A stretch of DNA of 7,196 nucleotides from CAZJGG01 sp964545475 (GTDB taxonomy: Bacteria; Bacillota; Clostridia; Lachnospirales; JAISER01), in the NCBI GenBank assembly GCA_964545475.1, contig CAZJGG010000095.1, forward strand, positions 1 to 7,196, in the 5' to 3' direction. The first letter of the stretch is position 1. Each line of letters opens with the position of its first letter. The translations under genes were made by a program, and so were the position numbers. A model generated the notes under the pieces. The model was not told where the DNA came from. It worked only from the letters and a program-made list of their open reading frames with translations, and made no database searches. Below, piece after piece: positions 6,229 through 7,196 of the stretch.

Positions 6229-6264
6229 TCACCCCTATTAAGCATCTGATTTCAAAATATCCAG

Positions 6265-6719
6265 TTAAGCGAACTGTTTCTCACGAAATGAAATGCTTGG
6301 TTGGTCAACCATTATATTTTCAAGGATGTTATAAAACTCGAATAACTCATCCGGATTCACGGATTTCTCCAGTGCTATTATTATCGCCAAAATAGTATTA
6401 CCAACTATTTTTCTTTCTTCTGTTATAGCCACTCCATTGATAGCTTGTTCAAATGGTAGGCCTTTGACGTCAATATGTAGTGAAGAGCAGATTTCTTTTA
6501 AGAGCATCAGCTCCTTAATTATCTTGCTGTCTGGCAAGTAGATGGACATTCTATCTAAAATACCGAGTGCCTTGTGTGCCGATGTCAATAAGACGATTAG
6601 CTCAGGGTCTAAGGTTATAAAGTTGTTATTGAACAGGGGGCAGGGGTGAATGTAAAATACTGTGTCTGTGTTCGATTGTTAGATTTATGCTGCGAATATT
6701 CGCCAGTTTTTTTAAACAT
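6265..6719 (-). pseudogene. Fic family protein, N-terminal remnant, frameshifted and truncated
   Basis: Fic proteins transfer AMP or other groups to targets through an HPFxxGNGR loop. Here only the N-terminal Fic_N part survives. An ATG at 6719 opens a frame with TGEYSQHK and FTFTPAP, like the usual G-R-Y ... F-P-x-P-L-P opening of Fic proteins. It ends at a TAA at 6617-6615. A second frame then carries LDPELIVLLTSAHKALGILD, a clear Fic_N motif, and LLKEICSSLHID, where an LRKEAxxSSxIEG-type inhibitory helix is expected but degraded. It ends in SFREKQFA at 6265. Adding one C to the five-C run at 6640-6636 would join the frames into about 151 residues. The catalytic core is absent. The stretch from the TTG at 6588 alone gives a 107-residue frame that might be annotated as a hypothetical protein. 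Confidence 0.68.
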
Positions 6720-6759
6720 CAAGAAATACCACCAATGTAGTGCTAAAATATTCATTTAA

Positions 6760-6765
6760 ATTATA
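6760..6765 (-). promoter_or_regulatory. Possible -10 box upstream of the fic remnant
   Basis: A perfect TATAAT on the minus strand lies 40 bases before the ATG at 6719, and GGTGGT sits 7 bases before that ATG. No convincing -35 box is seen at 16-18 bases. Since the fic remnant, cas6 fragment and csm genes are colinear with no terminator found between them, a start here could feed the CRISPR operon. Confidence 0.28.
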
Positions 6766-6783
6766 TCGTGGCTGTGATAATAA

Positions 6784-6990
6784 ATAAAACACTATTTCGA
6801 CTTTATTTCACAAACTTTGCTTTCGGGTAGATATGTGGAAATTCGGATGCTTCCATTATCTTTTGCTGAATACCTTTATTTTGTGAACGACAATGGCGAC
6901 AACATCAAAGGGAGATTTAACGACTATCTCCACTACGGCTAATTTCCTTATGTGGCAGTGCTCCAAAATAACAAGGCTATTATCAGAGAT
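6784..6990 (+). pseudogene. AAA_14/DUF4143 ATPase fragment
   Basis: In frame from 6808 the plus strand reads TLLSGRYVEIR, then MLPLSFAEYLYF, then GRFNDYLHYG, a TAA at 6940-6942, and FPYVAVLQNNKAIIRD. This order, LSGRY, PLSFxEY, then YLxYGGFP, is the signature of the large family of prokaryotic ATPases with an AAA_14 domain followed by DUF4143. Only about 60 codons from the middle of the usual 400-residue protein remain. The Walker A region is absent, the glycine expected after HYG is a stop codon, and the match ends at 6990 where the IS-like sequence begins. The fragment is a non-functional relic. Confidence 0.7.
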
Positions 6991-7196
6991 TAGACTTCCT
7001 GCATAACCCAAAATGTGCTACAATATAACTATGAGATACGAAGACACAATGAAGTTAAACGAAGAAACCTTGCGTAGATTAACGAGGTAAGAGAAAGACT
7101 TTTGATAAAATGGTTGAGACTCTAAAGATAGCGGAAGCAGTAAAGCGGCGGAAAGGTGGGCATAAAAGTAAGCTGACAGTTGAAGAAATGCTACTT
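6991..7196 (+). mobile_element. Left end of an IS5-like insertion sequence, running off the window
   Basis: The ATPase match stops at 6990. After 40 bases without coding signal the transposase start appears at 7031, the distance expected between an IS end and its gene. A TG-extended -10-like TACAAT at 7019-7024 lies just before the gene. The terminal inverted repeat and target duplication cannot be confirmed because the other end is outside the window, so the boundary is approximate. Confidence 0.5.
7031..7196 (+). pseudogene. IS5-like transposase, N-terminal part, frameshifted
   Basis: The ATG at 7031 opens MRYEDTMKLNEETLRRLT and meets TAA at 7088-7090. From 7086 another frame reads GKRKTFDKMVETLKIAE, then KRRKGGHKSKLTVEEMLL, to the end of the window. 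Together these match the N-terminal helix-turn-helix segment of IS5-family transposases, where LTGVxxxTFxxMV is followed by GGRxxKLSxEDxLL. A net loss of two bases (or gain of one) near 7085 breaks the frame, so this copy is probably dead unless programmed frameshifting occurs, and no slippery heptamer is evident there. The catalytic DDE part lies beyond base 7196. Confidence 0.7.

Noticed and set aside
6265..6588. Small helical 107-residue frame considered as the missing Csm2/Cas11
   Set aside because: Its start (SAHKALGILD) and the codons before it match Fic_N, and the frame extends upstream of the TTG, so it is a Fic remnant.

Overview
The window is mostly one minus-strand type III CRISPR-Cas effector operon, followed on its upstream (right) side by a patch of decayed genes. 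Base composition is moderately low in GC, ribosome-binding sites are strong AGGAGG types, and the right-hand debris (Fic, AAA_14/DUF4143 ATPase, IS5-like transposase) is of kinds common in Firmicutes. A clostridial host is my best guess, but no marker gene proves it. A run of exactly 100 N flanked by an identical 55-base duplication points to a draft, probably metagenomic, assembly.

Reading in the direction of transcription (right to left): a 5'-truncated cas6 (5662-6135, homology continuing to about 6228); a DUF6602-like PD-(D/E)xK nuclease (4705-5619); an HD-less cas10/csm1 with an AGDD cyclase motif (2762-4708); csm3 with its backbone RNase aspartate (1905-2606); csm4 (895-1908, GTG start); and a short csm5 (177-914). 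From the nuclease gene onward all stop and start codons overlap or abut: ATGA at nuclease/cas10, TAA-ATG at cas10/csm3 once the artefactual gap is closed, GTGA at csm3/csm4, and a 20-base overlap at csm4/csm5. These five genes should be one translationally coupled transcript. The Csm proteins would form a crRNA-guided, RNA-sensing complex. Cas10 would answer target binding by making a nucleotide second messenger, since it lacks the HD DNase domain.

The system is unusual. There is no csm2 (cas11), no csm6 or other CARF effector, no cas1/cas2 and no CRISPR array in view, and cas6 has lost its N-terminal third or more. In its place is a PD-(D/E)xK protein tightly coupled to cas10. The Cas10 C-terminal part is about 300 residues, long enough to hold a built-in Cas11-like helical bundle.

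The right end (6265-7196) holds three broken genes. They are a fic N-terminal remnant (minus strand, one-base frameshift in a C run, catalytic core lost), an AAA_14 ATPase fragment (plus strand, in-frame stop), and the start of an IS5-like transposase (plus strand, frameshifted) that appears to interrupt the ATPase. The left end (1-176) holds a weak operon terminator, then a near-consensus minus-strand promoter whose spacer contains an ATAC-N7-GTAT repeat with a G-rich centre, resembling a CsoR/RcnR-family operator. A 9-bp hairpin follows it in the presumed leader. The gene served by that promoter lies outside the window.
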